DNA of 64,000 bases. Source: Dama dama (lineage: Eukaryota > Chordata > Mammalia > Artiodactyla > Cervidae). Both the position numbers and the translations under genes were made by a program. Positions 10,605 to 22,600 of this stretch are shown here, in pieces. Under the pieces are notes generated by a model. The model did not search any database and was not told the origin of the DNA. It worked only from the letters and a program-made list of their open reading frames with translations. The stretch spans positions 39,463,501 through 39,527,500 of the forward strand of contig NC_083710.1 of assembly GCF_033118175.1 (NCBI RefSeq). The letters are read 5' to 3'. Numbering within the stretch: position 1 is the first letter of the stretch; every line of letters starts with the position of its first letter.

Positions 10605-12209
10605 TTGTGGCAATTTTTTTGTTTTCATCCAAAGGAAAAATACACTCATGAAAATTAAAAGATGGGTGTCAGTTTTTTCAGGTAGTCAGTCATGTTCTGT
10701 CACCATGTATTTACTAATTCTCCCTTGTTTCTGGTTTCTGATAGCAGTTCTGTCATATATTCCATCCTTACATACCCTTGTCTCAAGGCTTTTCCTGTGA
10801 AACAAAATGGCATGTGAATGGTGGCTAGAGCAGGACCACATGGGGCACTTGCAGACTCTGTCAGTGAGGCCAGCACAGAAAACTTTGGGAAATAACCCAG
10901 AACATCAGTCTCATTAGTTTATAGCTGTTTTGCTTCCTGACAATTGGGTCGTTTTCAGTGTTTCATACTTGGGTCTGAATGAGGCTTTGGAATAATTCCA
11001 AAATCCAGTTTCTTCAGAGGCCTGAGAGGATACCCCAGAGCATAACAGGTTCTGAAGTTACTCTGCAAATGTTTTGTGTGCTACTTTGTGAGCACTTACC
11101 AGTTAATTGAATTACTGATTTGTCATGTGGTTGTATTAGACACTTGTGTAATCTGACCAAACTAATAAAATCAACCAGTGGCCATGTTCAGCACACTGCA
11201 GGCACACCTGTGAGGCACGTGTAATGAGTTAGGTGTGAAAAATTCAAAAGATGTAGGTGCTGAGTTTATCCTTGTTCACTGTAAATTTCAACTTTTTAGT
11301 GTGTATGAATTTTTCATAGTGAGATGTTGAAGAAAAAATCAACTGTAAATTCTGAAGATGATAAAAGTATATCTCTCTAGCCTGGTGAATCATTTAGTTT
11401 CTTTTTCCTTATCTAGCTCTTATTTTTTACACTGTAAAATTAGTATGTGCTCACCTTAAAGAAGGAAGGAAGGAAACAAATGCAAGTCTTAGAAAAAAAA
11501 AATTATCCCCTACTGCAAATTTAATATCAGATATTAGGAAAGACAGTTCAGAGTAACAGTCCTCAAAAAATGGCAACTTACTGGTTTTGTTAATCTCACA
11601 GAGGACAACTGAATTTTTTTCATCAACCTCAGATTTTCAAAATTGCTGTTTTTAAGACTCTTACATTGAGCCATTTTCTTCTGTGATTCCCCTGTCCCTC
11701 CCTACTTACTACTGGAGTCAAGTAAGAGTTGCTAATAGACCCTTCATAGGTACAAGTCGTAATTTACTGCATAGGATATAGAAGTAAATGAGTATTTGGA
11801 GTAAAAAGCTCAGCTAAGTTCAATGGAAGGAGTGATGCTGTATCATTATATAGGTCACATCACTTCTGCTTCAAAGCTCAGAAGCTCCCTGTCACTTTCA
11901 GTTTGAAACTCCAGCTGCTTGGCATAAGGTTATTAGCTACAATTATCAGTGGCCCACAGTAGGGAAAGAAGTTGTGGATAAAGACAAAGTGAAGTACAAA
12001 ATTTGAGAAGTGGAGCAGTCCTCTGTAATAGTGAACCATAAAGGGTGACCATATTAGGATGAAATTAAGATTTGAGAATTTAGAGCTGAAAGAAAAATGT
12101 GAGTAAGTACCTATGTCTTGGTTTTTGAGAAAGTGAGATAGTTTGGGAAAATAGTGGTGTAATGTTCCGGAGTAGAGAAGGTTTTGAAAAAACTGTTTTG
12201 CTTTTGGCT

Positions 12210-12306
12210 TCTGCAGGTAGGATCTTTGTTTCTCAACCAGGGACCGAACCCATGCCCCCTGCAGTGGAAGTACTGAGTCTTTACCACTGGGCCACCAGGG
12301 AAGTCC
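12210..12306 (-). mobile_element. CHR-type SINE
   Basis: Reverse copy with CAACCAGGGACCGAACCCAT and CCACTGGGCCACCAGGGAAG. Confidence 0.85.
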
Positions 12307-12829
12307 TAGGAGCTGAGACTGTATTGCTAGATGGTTATGAGTCTCTGCTGTGGAAGTCACATTTGAAGTGAAGAGCAATTAACCCATTTCATGCCTACAG
12401 ATAAAGCAAGGGAAGCCTGAAACTTGGGAAATGGCACTAACACCTCAGTCAGGCACATGTTGAAAAGACTTTCATAAGTCATATGCTTATAAATTAATAG
12501 AATTGCAAACCACTAGTTTGCCAAACTGAACTCTGGTCTGCCCACCTGAGGCACTGACCAGAGTCAATGCACTGACCCAGCTTGTGGAGAAGGAAGGTAA
12601 TGTTTATTTGCAAGCCTCCAGCAAGTAAAACTGGCAGCCAGAGCTCAAAGGGCCCAGATTCCCTGGTGGCTTCAAGGCAGGTGTTTTTAAAGACTAAAAT
12701 TAAGGGTAAGGGTCTTAAATGTGTGGACGTGGTTCTGATTGGTTGGGTCTTAACAGGTTTCCGTCATTCTGGCTTCAGTGTGACTGGGGGCTCTGACTGT
12801 TAAGCAGTTTCCATGAGTTTAGGCAAGCT

Positions 12830-12930
12830 CCGGGAGTTGTTGATGGACAGAGATGCCTGGCATACTGCAGTCCATGGGGTTGCAAAGAGTTGGACATGAT
12901 TGAGTGACTGAACTGAACTGATTGCATGTG
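12830..12930 (+). mobile_element. BovA SINE fragment
   Basis: Contains the diagnostic CCATGGGGTTGCAAAGAG and GGACATGATTGAGTGACTG 3' half. Confidence 0.75.
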
Positions 12931-13129
12931 GTGGGGCCCTCGTTTCTGTAAAATTACTCAAGGGTGTGCTCAGTTTTTTACCTACATTACTTGAGGAGGA
13001 ACTCGGGGAAGTTCTCAGAGACCAAAGCTGCTTCTGCAGACAAAAGGTGCGGAACAGGGAGAGGCTTATACCCAGGCAGACCCCACAGGGTTCTACTCAC
13101 TTTCATTATCTAAACTGATTAAGGGATCA

Positions 13130-13540
13130 AAAAAGAGAAATAACCAATGTGAAAGATCACTGGAGATCCTATGGACACTAAAAGCATGAGGTATTATGAT
13201 CAACTTAGGTCAAGAATATGATGAGTTTGATGTGATAGACAAATCACTTGAGAAAAGCTTACCAAATCTGTCCCAAGAAGAAATAGAAAATCTGAATAGC
13301 TTGTCCCTGTTGAAGAAATTGACTCTGAAATTACAAGCTTTCCCATAAAGAAACCTATAGGCTCAGATTCCTTCTCTTCCTTAGGAATGAGATCCTGAAC
13401 ATACACTGCTAGAGAATGGAAAGAAAAGGGCTCGTCCCAGCTTGTTTTACAAGGTGAGAAATACCCTAGACAAATATCAAGTAACAAAGTTAACAAATAC
13501 CAAGTAAACAACAAACCTAACAAGAATAATGCAAGAAAGA
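13130..13540 (+). mobile_element. L1 ORF2 relic
   Basis: The plus-strand reading contains a degraded ORF2 reverse-transcriptase lead-in (NLSQEEIENLN) with stops. Flanked by SINEs. Confidence 0.6.
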
Positions 13541-13566
13541 AAAATTATATGCCATCGTCTCTTACC

Positions 13567-13684
13567 CATTTATTTATTTATTTTGGCAATGCCACACAGC
13601 TTGTCACCTTAGTTCTCTGAGCAGGGATTGAACCCTGACCCGTGACAGTCCCAAGTCCTAACCACTGGACCACCAGGGAATTCC
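13567..13684 (-). mobile_element. CHR-type SINE
   Basis: Reverse copy ending CACTGGACCACCAGGGAATT. Confidence 0.85.
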
Positions 13685-14449
13685 CTAAACTCCTAAAAAG
13701 GTACCAGTCACATCAGATTGGGGCCCCCTAGTGAAGTCATTTAAACTTAACCACCTCTTTAAAATGTCATCTTCAAATCCTCAGTTGCATTCTGAGGTCC
13801 TGGGGGGACAGGACTTGAACATAGGGGTTTCGAGAGGACACACCAGCTTCAGGGCTTGGTACAAGGACACTGCCTATCAGGCCTGACCACACTCTGAGCT
13901 TCATCCATGATCCTTCCTTCCATCCCTCAGAGACCTGCCTTTCTAATCCTCCTGTTTCCTTGAGAAGCAGACCCTGTCATGACTCCAGGTTCTGTGTGCA
14001 TCATCTCTAACTGGTTTGACCTTCCTCTTCATCTCCTGGCTTATTTTTGTTTGCATGTTTGATTATCTGAGTGTAAAACCCTGCTCTGTGTTCATAATTG
14101 AAAAGTTTCAGACAATGCTTTAGATACTCTTACTTGGAATCCACAAGCTCCCGTCGAGAAAGGCTTTGGGGAGGCCCATAGCTCTCAGTCCTGGTTACGT
14201 TGTGAATGTAAGCATGGGAATGGCTACCTACTTACATATGCTTATGTATAAATGAAATGAATGACTGCAGAGATAGAAGGGGTGGGAGGGAGGAATCAGG
14301 ATTATTTTACTGTTGTAAATTACACTATTAGTGAAGTAATCAGTATAATTTGAAAGTGGTCTTAGGATTAGTTGTAAATAAATGTATATGGCAATATCTA
14401 GGACAACCACTTAAAGTAGAACAATGAATACAACTGATATGCTATGAAT

Positions 14450-14650
14450 GAGAGAAAATCAAACTATAAAGTGCTTAATTAAAATCACAAAAGGCAGAAA
14501 GAGTGGTATACAAAAATAGGAACTTGATAAACCATAATGGAAAAGAATATGGAAAAGAATTTATATATGTGTATAAATGAGTCACATTGCTGTACAGTAG
14601 TAATGAACATAACATTGTACATCAACTGTATTTTAATTAAAAACCATTAA
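14450..14650 (+). mobile_element. L1 3'-end relic
   Basis: Sequence typical of an L1 3' UTR (GATAAACCATAATGGAAAAG..., ending in an A-rich tail). A similar segment recurs at about 38540-38690. Confidence 0.6.
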
Positions 14651-14704
14651 AAAATAGGAACAAACAATAAGAACAACAAGTGGAAAATGATAAAAATTTG
14701 ATAG

Positions 14705-14862
14705 GGGCCTCCCTAGTGGTCCAGTGGTTAGGAATCTGCCTTGTAATGCAGGGGCGAGGGTTCAATCCTTGGTTGGGGAACTAAAATCCCACATGCTGTA
14801 GTGCAAGTAAGACCACTCGCTGCCAGAAAGGATCCTTAGTGCCTCAGCTAAAATAAATTTTC
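14705..14862 (+). mobile_element. CHR-type SINE
   Basis: GGCCTCCCTAGTGGTCCAGT head, followed by TTCAATCCTTGGTTGGGGAA. Confidence 0.85.
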
Positions 14863-14867
14863 CAAAA

Positions 14868-15490
14868 AAATGGTTGATAGTAATAAAGCTATATCAGTAA
14901 TCACTTTGAACATCATTGATCTAAATGCACTAATCAGAAGACAAAGATTGTCAGGGTGGGTCAAAAAGCAAGACCCAATTCTATGTTGCGTATAAGAAAC
15001 CCACTTTAAATAAAAGGCATATATAAATTAAAAGTATTTAAATGGGGGAATTCCCTGATTAGGGACTTTGTGCTTCCATTTCTGGGGGGCCTGGCTTCCA
15101 TCCCTGGTCAGGGAACTAGGATCCCACAAACCACATAGTATGGCCAAAAAAAAAAGTAAGTGGATGATTGAAGGATACAAGGTTAATACACAAAAGTCAG
15201 TAATTTGTTGTTGTTGCTATTGTTTTTCAGTCGCTAATTTGTGTTTGACTCTGAGACCTCATGGGCTGTGATGTTTTTACACACCAGCAATGAACAAGTG
15301 AAATATAAAATTACAAACACAATACCACTTCCATTACCACCCAAAACAAATGAATGCTTAGATAAAAATTAACGAATTACCTAGAAGATGTATATGAGGA
15401 AAACTACCAATCTCTGATAAATGAAATCAAAGAAGTAAATAAATGGAGAGACATGCCATGTTGATGAATAGGAAGACTCAATATTGAGAT
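14868..15490 (+). mobile_element. L1 ORF2 relic split by a CHR SINE
   Basis: Endonuclease-domain-like sequence before 15045 and later ORF2-like sequence (GAAAACTACCAATCTCTGAT...) after 15270. It is interrupted by a CHR SINE (15049-15155) and a small BovA/BovB piece (about 15190-15270). Confidence 0.55.
15049..15155 (+). mobile_element. CHR-type SINE inside an L1 relic
   Basis: GAATTCCCTGATTAGGGACT to CACATAGTATGGCCAAAAAA. Confidence 0.8.
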
Positions 15491-15884
15491 GTTCTGGAAG
15501 GGTAAAAATATGGAGACAGTAGAGAGATCAGGGGTTACAGGGGTTGGATAGGGAGAGGGATGAATAAGTGGAGAATAGAAGAGATTTAGAGTAGTGAAAA
15601 TACTATGTGTGATGCTACAATGCTGGATACATATCATTATAATTTGACTCATAGAATGTACAACATGAAAAGTGACCCTAATGTCATCTCTTAACTCTGG
15701 TTGATAATGACGTGTCAATGTAAGCTCGTGGACTGTAACAAATATCCCATCTGGTGGGGGATGGTCATAGTAGAGGAGACTGCAGGTGTAGGGGAAAGAA
15801 GTGTAAAGGAAAGTGTATTCCTTCCTCTTAATTTTGCAGCCAACTGAAAACTGCTCCAAAAAATAGTCTTAAAAAAAGATGATG

Positions 15885-16060
15885 ACTTCCCTGATAGTCT
15901 AGTGGTTAAGAATGCCTGCCAATGCAGGGGATTAGGGTTCTATTCCTGATCCAGGAAGATTCCACATGCTGTGGAGCAACTAAGCCCAAGCACCACAACT
16001 AGAGAAAGCTCCCATACAGGAACAAAGACTTGGCATAACCAAAAATAAATAAAAATTTTA
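15885..16060 (+). mobile_element. CHR-type SINE
   Basis: GACTTCCCTGATAGTCTAGT head with an AACTAGAGAAAGC-type 3' part and an A-rich tail. Confidence 0.8.
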
Positions 16061-16154
16061 AGGTGATAATAATAATACATATCTTAAAAGATTGTTGTGA
16101 TAATTAATGAGTTAATAAGCATAAAGAAATCAGAGTAATGCCGAGTACAATAGC

Positions 16155-16250
16155 ACCCCTGTAAGTAGAAGCCAGTGATGCAGCTAAACGTCTTACCATA
16201 AATAATCATTTGGTCCAAAATATCAGTAGTGTTGAAGTTTAGAAAACCCG
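16155..16250 (+). mobile_element. MER5A fragment
   Basis: Diverged 3' part (GTCCAAAATATCAGTAGTGT, GAAGTTTAGAAAACCC). Confidence 0.5.
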
Positions 16251-16524
16251 TTCCAATGCTTCTGAGGCACCTCAGTGTGGATGGTCTGACCTAGGGAATG
16301 AGTGTGGCAGAAGAGGAGAGGAGAACTCAGACCTGTGGTTCTCCAACATTCTCAAGAGCAGATTCCCAGGAAAGACAGAGAGTGAGGAGTGGCCAGTGGC
16401 TGTGAGAATATCAGGGAATATTGCAGTGCAGAAGATAAAACACTGTTTTAAGAAAGTAGGAGAGAAGTGATCATTAATAATAGAGTTGTATTTATGATGC
16501 CAGTCTATTTCCCAAAGACTATAT

Positions 16525-16646
16525 ATTTTTAACTGTGCCACATCTTAGTTACAGCATGTGGGATCTAGTTTCCTGACAAGGAATCAAACCCTAGGCCCTC
16601 TTCACTGGGAGTGTGGAGTTTTAACCACTGAACCACAAGGGAGGTC
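16525..16646 (-). mobile_element. CHR-type SINE
   Basis: Reverse copy with TAACCACTGAACCACAAGGG. Confidence 0.75.
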
Positions 16647-16947
16647 GCAGACTGTACTTGAATAAATTCATTTATATGCACAAAAACTCTGCAAAGAGGA
16701 TATTTTTTCCATATGACACATGATGAAATAGGCCCAGATCTACAATGTCAAATGCTACTGCAAGATCTGTGACAGGACAGCTGTCTCTGGTCAAAGTGGG
16801 AGGTGTCGCCCATGGTGACAAGAGAGGTTTCAGTGGGATGGAATGTGGGATAGACATCTGCTTGTGTGGCTGAAGGAGAAATCAGGTGATGTGTGAATCA
16901 AGGCAAAGCAAACACAACTCTTGTTTCTTTTCTTTGTTGACCAAAGC

Positions 16948-17304
16948 TCAGTTCAGTTCAGTTACTCAGTAGTGTCCAATTCTTTGCGACCCCATGAACC
17001 ACAGCACGCCAGGCCTCTCTGTCCATCCTCCTCCCTGGAATTCACCCAAACCCATGTCTGTTGAGTCGGTGATGCCATCCAACCATCTCATTCTCTGTCA
17101 TCCCCTTCTCCTCCTGCCCTCAATCTTTCCCATCATCAGGGTCTTTTCAAATGAGTCGGCTCTTCGCATCAGGTGGCCAAAGTATTGGAGTTTCAGCTTC
17201 AGCATCAGTCCCTCCAATGAATATTCAGGACTGATTTCCTTCAGGATGGACTGGTTGGATCTCCTTGCTGTCCAAGGGACTCTCAAGAGTCTTCTCCAGA
17301 AGAA
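16948..17304 (-). mobile_element. BovB (RTE) LINE 3' end
   Basis: The minus-strand translation reads the C-terminal BovB reverse-transcriptase segment (YFGHLMRRADSFEKTLM, GKIEGRRRRG). It is 5'-truncated and inactive. Confidence 0.85.
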
Positions 17305-17697
17305 ATGGTAACTAAAGGACAACCCATGGTCCTGGAAGAGTTTTTTCCTTTTTTCAAGATGCTAGTTTCATCAACAGTTCCTTTTGCTGGTGGGAATAGT
17401 TCAGTACAGAACTGATCCATTAACTATTAGATCAAGTAACTATTCACTTTGGAAGGGGATTAGGTAACTGTAGAAGCAAAGCACTTAAAAAACGCCATCC
17501 AGTGGTTTGGCCTTAGAGGGGATTTTTGACCATTTATTTTATTAATAACAGGACATAAGGCAGCACATATGGTTACATATGGAATTAAGTGGGTTGATTT
17601 GGTGCTGATAGAATGAAGCAATTTTCTTCTGATTGTGTCTTTTTCTTCAGTGAAATTAACAGATTTGACAATATCAGCTATGAGTGACGTGGGAAGG

Positions 17698-17780
17698 ATC
17701 TTATTTCTGACTAGGGATTGAACCTGGGGCCACTGCAGTGAAAGGGCAGAGTACTAAGGACTGGACTGTCAGGCAATTGC
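17698..17780 (-). mobile_element. CHR-type SINE fragment
   Basis: Diverged reverse copy (GACTAGGGATTGAACCTGGG, GGACTGGACTGTCAGGCAAT). Confidence 0.65.
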
Positions 17781-17809
17781 TAAGATTTACTTTTGTCTTT
17801 CCAAAAAGT

Positions 17810-18130
17810 TCTCTGTATCTCTACTTAGTCAACCTAGTCTCCCTGCCAGCTCCTGGCAACCACTGTAGCTAGTCTTCCAGAATGTCATATATTCAGTGTG
17901 TAGCCTTTGAGTCACATTATTGCGTTTATCAGTAGTTTTTTCCTTTTTATTGCTGAATATGTTCTATTATATGAATGTACCACTGTTAGTCCATTCACCA
18001 GTTGGACATTTGGGTTCTTTCCAGTTTTCGTTGATTACAAATAAAATCCCTATAAACATTTTCATACAGGTCTTTGTGTGAACACAGGTTTTCATCTCAG
18101 CTGGGTAAATAGCAGACGGATTGCCCTTCT
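17810..18130 (-). mobile_element. Old L1M-type relic
   Basis: Antisense L1 3'-like sequence, strongly diverged (TTTTTATTGCTGAATATG..., GTTGGACATTTGGGTT). Confidence 0.5.
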
Positions 18131-18206
18131 CCAATTTTTTAATTTAAACGTCTCATGCAAAATCTTGGCCGACAAGATTTACTAAGTATTATTGCTGTTC
18201 TGGGCT

Positions 18207-18410
18207 TTCCAGGTGGCTCAGTGGGTAAAGAACCTACCTGCAATGAGGGAGACCCGGGAGATCCTCCCCGGTCGGAAAGATTCCCGGAGGAGGGCATGGC
18301 AACCTCCTCTAGTATTCTTGCCTGGAGAATCCCACGGACAGAGGGGCCTGGGGGCTACAGTCGACGGGGTCGCAGAGTCGGACACGACTGAGCGACTAAG
18401 CATAGCACAG
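18207..18410 (+). mobile_element. Bov-tA SINE
   Basis: tRNA-like head (CCAGGTGGCTCAGTGGGTAA) joined to the BovA tail (GTCGCAGAGTCGGACACGAC). The + and - open frames here are SINE sequence only. Confidence 0.92.
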
Positions 18411-19117
18411 CAACATTGCCCATTCTAAAGTAAGCATTTAAATTCACGAGAAACTGCTGAAGGGTTTGTAAAGTGACCGTGAATGCATTTCTTTTTAGTA
18501 CTTAATGAAGACCTACCATGTGCCTGCCGGGAGCGGTACCGCGCAGAATTGAGCAAGCCGACATAGTATATGGCTTGAAAATCTTAAAATATCTGCCATC
18601 TGGCCCTTTACAGAAAACGTTTGATGACCCTGTCCTAGAGTGTGGTCCATAGTTCAGGGAGTCCTTCTTTGAGGTGGATAATCAACATCACAACTATTAT
18701 ATAGAACTGGATTTTTCATTACGAAATATAATAACCTTGCTCTTGAAAAGGGCGGAAATGTGTTTTCACTTGTTTCAATTCCTGGGAAATACTTCGTTAT
18801 TCATGCTATGTATAAAATCTGCAAGTCTTCACTTTCCCGCTGTCATTGAAAATAGAGCTGGACGTTAAGGAGAATGTGGATGTTTCCCTGAATCATTGCG
18901 TTTTCACACACTGCTGCAACACCCACCACCACTGTTATCTCGAACTGAGAACCTGCATCTTTCCGAGCCCTGGAAAGGCTGGGAACAGGGACGCGCGCAC
19001 AGTGGTCCGCATGCGCACGCCGCCAGGACGCCGTTGGCGCAGGAGTGCGCAGGCGCATCGGCCTCAGCGCGCCCTCGGAGGGGCGGGGCTTGCGTGGCGT
19101 CTCTGCCTCCGACCGCG

Positions 19118-19140
19118 GCTATAACGGCGCCATCTTGGGC
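19118..19140 (+). promoter_or_regulatory. TATA-like motif and YY1-type site at the probable PSPC1 start
   Basis: TATAA at 19120-19124 is followed directly by GGCGCCATCTTGGG (about 19126-19139), which matches the initiator-proximal YY1 site (GCCATCTTG). YY1 sites of this orientation usually lie just downstream of the start, so transcription probably begins near 19,115-19,135, with a 5' UTR of about 120-140 bases and no upstream ATG. Confidence 0.6.
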
Positions 19141-19258
19141 GTGAGTGCGGGCGGCTGGCCGGAGGTGTCTCGGAGCTAGTCCTTCCCGACCTCTGTTCCG
19201 TGGGTCGACACCGACGTGCATTTCGAGCTCTAGGCCGGCTTAGGGGGCACGCGCTGAG

Positions 19259-19621
19259 ATGATGCTGAGAGGAAACCTGAAGCAAGTGCGCATTGAGAAG
19301 AACCCGGCGCGCCTCCGCGCTCTGGAGTCGGCGGCCGGAGAGGGGGACCCAGCGGCCCTGGCGCTCGCGCTGCCGGGGGAGCCGCCGGTGCCCGCCGCGC
19401 CCGCCGGGGAGGACCGGCCGGCTGACGAGGGCGGTTTCACCATCGACATAAAGAGCTTCCTTAAGCCGGGCGAGAAGACGTACACGCAGCGCTGCCGCCT
19501 CTTCGTGGGGAACCTGCCCACGGACATCACCGAGGACGACTTCAAGCGGTTGTTCGAACGCTATGGCGAGCCCAGCGAGGTCTTCATCAACCGCGACCGC
19601 GGCTTCGGCTTCATCCGCCTG
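19259..19621 (+). CDS. PSPC1: PSPC1 exon 1 coding part
   Basis: The start is the first of two tandem ATGs ([10 protein letters not shown]) with G at -3. It encodes 121 codons ending in phase 0 at the donor GTGAGG (19622). It holds the Ala/Pro-rich N-terminus and the first part of RRM1, and the exon ends exactly after RNP1 (RGFGFIRL). It is about three residues shorter than recalled human PSPC1 in the low-complexity part. Confidence 0.96.
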
Positions 19622-22600
19622 GTGAGGGGCGGGCTGGGGCGCGGGCCTCCAGGGACTCGGGGGCTGCGAGGTCCCTCCTCATTTTCCCTCCTCTCACCTG
19701 TCCCCGGCTCACCTCGACCCCCCGTCACCTCTCCCTCACCTCGGACCCTCCCCCCCGCCCCCGAGTCGGGCGGCTGTCGCGTGGCTAGCGTGAGGGAACT
19801 TCCCACGAGGACTTATTGCTTTTCCGTGTCTCCCTTACACTCTGTGGTAGTAGAATAGCACGCATTTTTTCCCGTTTCATCCAAACCTTAATAGGAATTA
19901 ATGGCTGGCTTGTAATAACTACTGAGCAAAAGTTATTATCCTGAGTTATGAAGTAAATCTTTTGGTTCAAGTACTTTAATAGGTTTTCTCTTCGTGAGTG
20001 GACAAGGCAAAAATCTTAATATGGAGAAAACTGATCTTAATTAAGTGGCACTTAATTAAGTGATATGCTTCTTCAGAGCCATCAGCCTAAATTTTTGTGT
20101 AAGAATGTTAAAATTTTTTCAGTTGGAAGTTACCATTTAGTTTGAGATTTGACTTCATGGATAACTTTACTGTTTAATCTGAACTCTCTGTTTAACAGGT
20201 AAATTTAAAAACTTTAAATATTTCTGAGCTATTACACATTTTTTTTCTGTTTAGGAAAATCATAGTGCGTACTTGATCTGAATATAAGTACCAGATCTGA
20301 ATATTAGTAATGGTGTGGGGTTTCCCAGGTGGCGTAGTGGTAAAGAATTCTCCTGCACAATGGCTGTAGTGTGTACTACTGATGTAGTGGCTGTTGGAAA
20401 GTGGCAGGTGGAACCAGTGGAGGTTGTTAGACCCAAGCTCAAGCAGTCTCTCTTGGGGTAGTAACTTCAGTTTCTTTTTGTTTTTTGTATTCCTTTAGTT
20501 AAGAACCTGTAATTTCAACGTTTTATGCAGACTGTGATTCAGAGGTACAGCTGGAAGGCTGTATTGATGGATTATGGATTTTGTATAGGTTCAAATCAGA
20601 TTTGTGTGTGATTTTGGACAAGTTACTTGAACCTTTATAAGCCTCTTTCCCTATGTATGAAGTGAGGATAGTAGCAAAACCCACTTCACGAGATTGTTGG
20701 TGAGGCTGATGAAGGATAAGGCAAAGACCTGTGTATGTGTATTAATATAGGGGGGAGGAATAAATGACTGGCGTGTAATAATCACTTAGTCAAAGTTATT
20801 GTCACTATCCTGAGCTATGAAGTAAGGAAATCGTTCGTTTCAAGTACATAATTTTAATTGACTTGATAGTTACTTCAGTACACATATAGAGCAGTAGTTC
20901 TCAAATGGAGTGGTTTTACTTCCCAGAGGACATGTGGCAATATCTGGAGACATTTTTGGTTGTTAACCAGTGGTGGTAGGGGGGTGGTTCTATTGGCATA
21001 AACATCCTACAGTGCATGGAACAGCCCCCACAGTAAAAATTATCTTGTCCATAATATGCTGAGGCTGGGAAACTCTGTTTGATGTACAGCCATTTAAAAC
21101 CAAAAGTATAAACTTTGAAGATGTACTATGACATGAAATTCTTGAGAGCATAAACGTTTTATTATTTGTCCTAGAAAGTATTAAAAATTGTATTTGTTGC
21201 CAACAGTAAAAAAAAGTACTTGATTTAACATAAAAATGAAAATTTCTTGCTTATCTTGAAAAATGACATGTCACACTTTGTCATTATATTTGACTGAATC
21301 TGAACAGGAGATGCTCTCTAGAAACACTTTACAGAGTCCTCACCAGGCTCGCTGTCTTCCCCTGCCCACAAACATACTATTATGAATAATTTGAGAGTTT
21401 AGAAATGAAAATTGATACACTCAGTATTCATACATTCAATACCTAGAGTCTACAATTAAATTTTGCTGTATTTTTTTCACGTATCTGTTCATCTCTATCT
21501 TAGTCCATCCATCAGTCCATGACTCTTCAGCATGCTTATCATTAACTAGAGTCCAATTTTGTTTTTTAAGATATTTGAAACCTACATATAATGAGATGCA
21601 CAGATACTTAGTGTATAATCTTGTGATTTTAGATCAAGATACTATCATCACCCCATGAAATTTGCTCATGTTTCTTCTCATTCCTAGTTATAAGTGTGAC
21701 AAGCATTCTAATCCAAGACTCCATTCCTAAAAGTTCTCTCTCAAGAGTTGTTAGATTACTGACATCTTAGCTGCAAAGGACATAACCCTTGTTAGGTATT
21801 TGTGAAATGTTTGCTGGTACTATTGCTACTACAGAGTTAAAGAGTAATAAAATGGCCATTTTGAATACCTAAAGAGGTTAGATTCATTTATTTTTGTAAA
21901 ATTAGTTCTGTAGGTAGATTTTCACATAAGTGAAGTAGTTTAAAGCTCTTGTGAACATTTCAGAGATTGAATAAAAAGCTGTTGTGATCTTAAGACTTTT
22001 TCATAAGAAAGTGCAATTTGTACTCTTCTCAGAAAATGTATATTAAGCCTCTTTCAGTTTTTTGCTGGAAGTTCTCACAACTGAAAAAGAACATACCTGT
22101 AGTAAGTTTACCAGTTTGCTGTTTTAGATTTCTGTATTTTGTAGAAACTTTTGAGTTCTTCAAGAAGGAAATTCTCTTACCTTGTAGTTCAGCAATGAAC
22201 GTATTCTCTAGTTTATAATAATAAGGATATGTGTACATGCTTTTCTGTTTAATAGACTTCTTATAGCCCATGAATGGGTATTTGCTTTTCTTAGTGTAGT
22301 GGGAGAAATGTGTAGCCGATGAAAGTGTTTTAGAAGTGATTAATAACACCTGATGGCAGGTTTTTTTTTTTTTCCAGATAATATAAAAGAAATGAAAAGG
22401 GATTTGTCTGGCATTGGAGAGGTGGTGCACATTATTAAGATATAAATAACAAACATGGAGTGTATAGAGAAACTATTTTCAATACTAGATTCTAGTAACT
22501 GATACTTGGTCTCAAAAAGTAATTCTGTATTTTCTTTAATACATTTTGGAGGCTTATAAAAGATACTGCTTGCATATTTAATAGCTGGTAATCTACACTC

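Larger units (their letters stand above)
10605..18975. other. Intergenic region between ZMYM5 and PSPC1
   Basis: About 8.4 kb with no gene recognised. It carries many CHR-type and Bov SINEs, L1 relics in both orientations, a BovB 3' end and a MER5A fragment, listed separately. The stretches 10,605-12,200 and 13,690-14,450 look mostly unique or too old to classify. Confidence 0.7.
18980..19800 (+). promoter_or_regulatory. CpG island covering the PSPC1 promoter and exon 1
   Basis: Sequence changes abruptly from AT-rich to CpG-dense near 18,980 and back near 19,800. It contains a GC box (GGGGCGGGGC at 19080-19089) and further GC-rich tracts up to and through exon 1. This is typical of a broadly expressed gene promoter. 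Confidence 0.88.

Noticed and set aside
17098..17322. Arg-rich minus-strand frame of 74 codons
   Set aside because: It is the C-terminal end of the BovB reverse transcriptase in a truncated 3' copy.
18843..19806. Several long antisense frames across the PSPC1 CpG island
   Set aside because: GC-rich DNA lacks stop codons. The readings are Arg/Ala/Pro-rich shadows with no domain.
19259..19858. 199-codon open frame continuing from PSPC1 exon 1
   Set aside because: The part after 19621 is intron 1. A strong donor (GTGAGG) is present and exon 2 resumes the RRM in phase.
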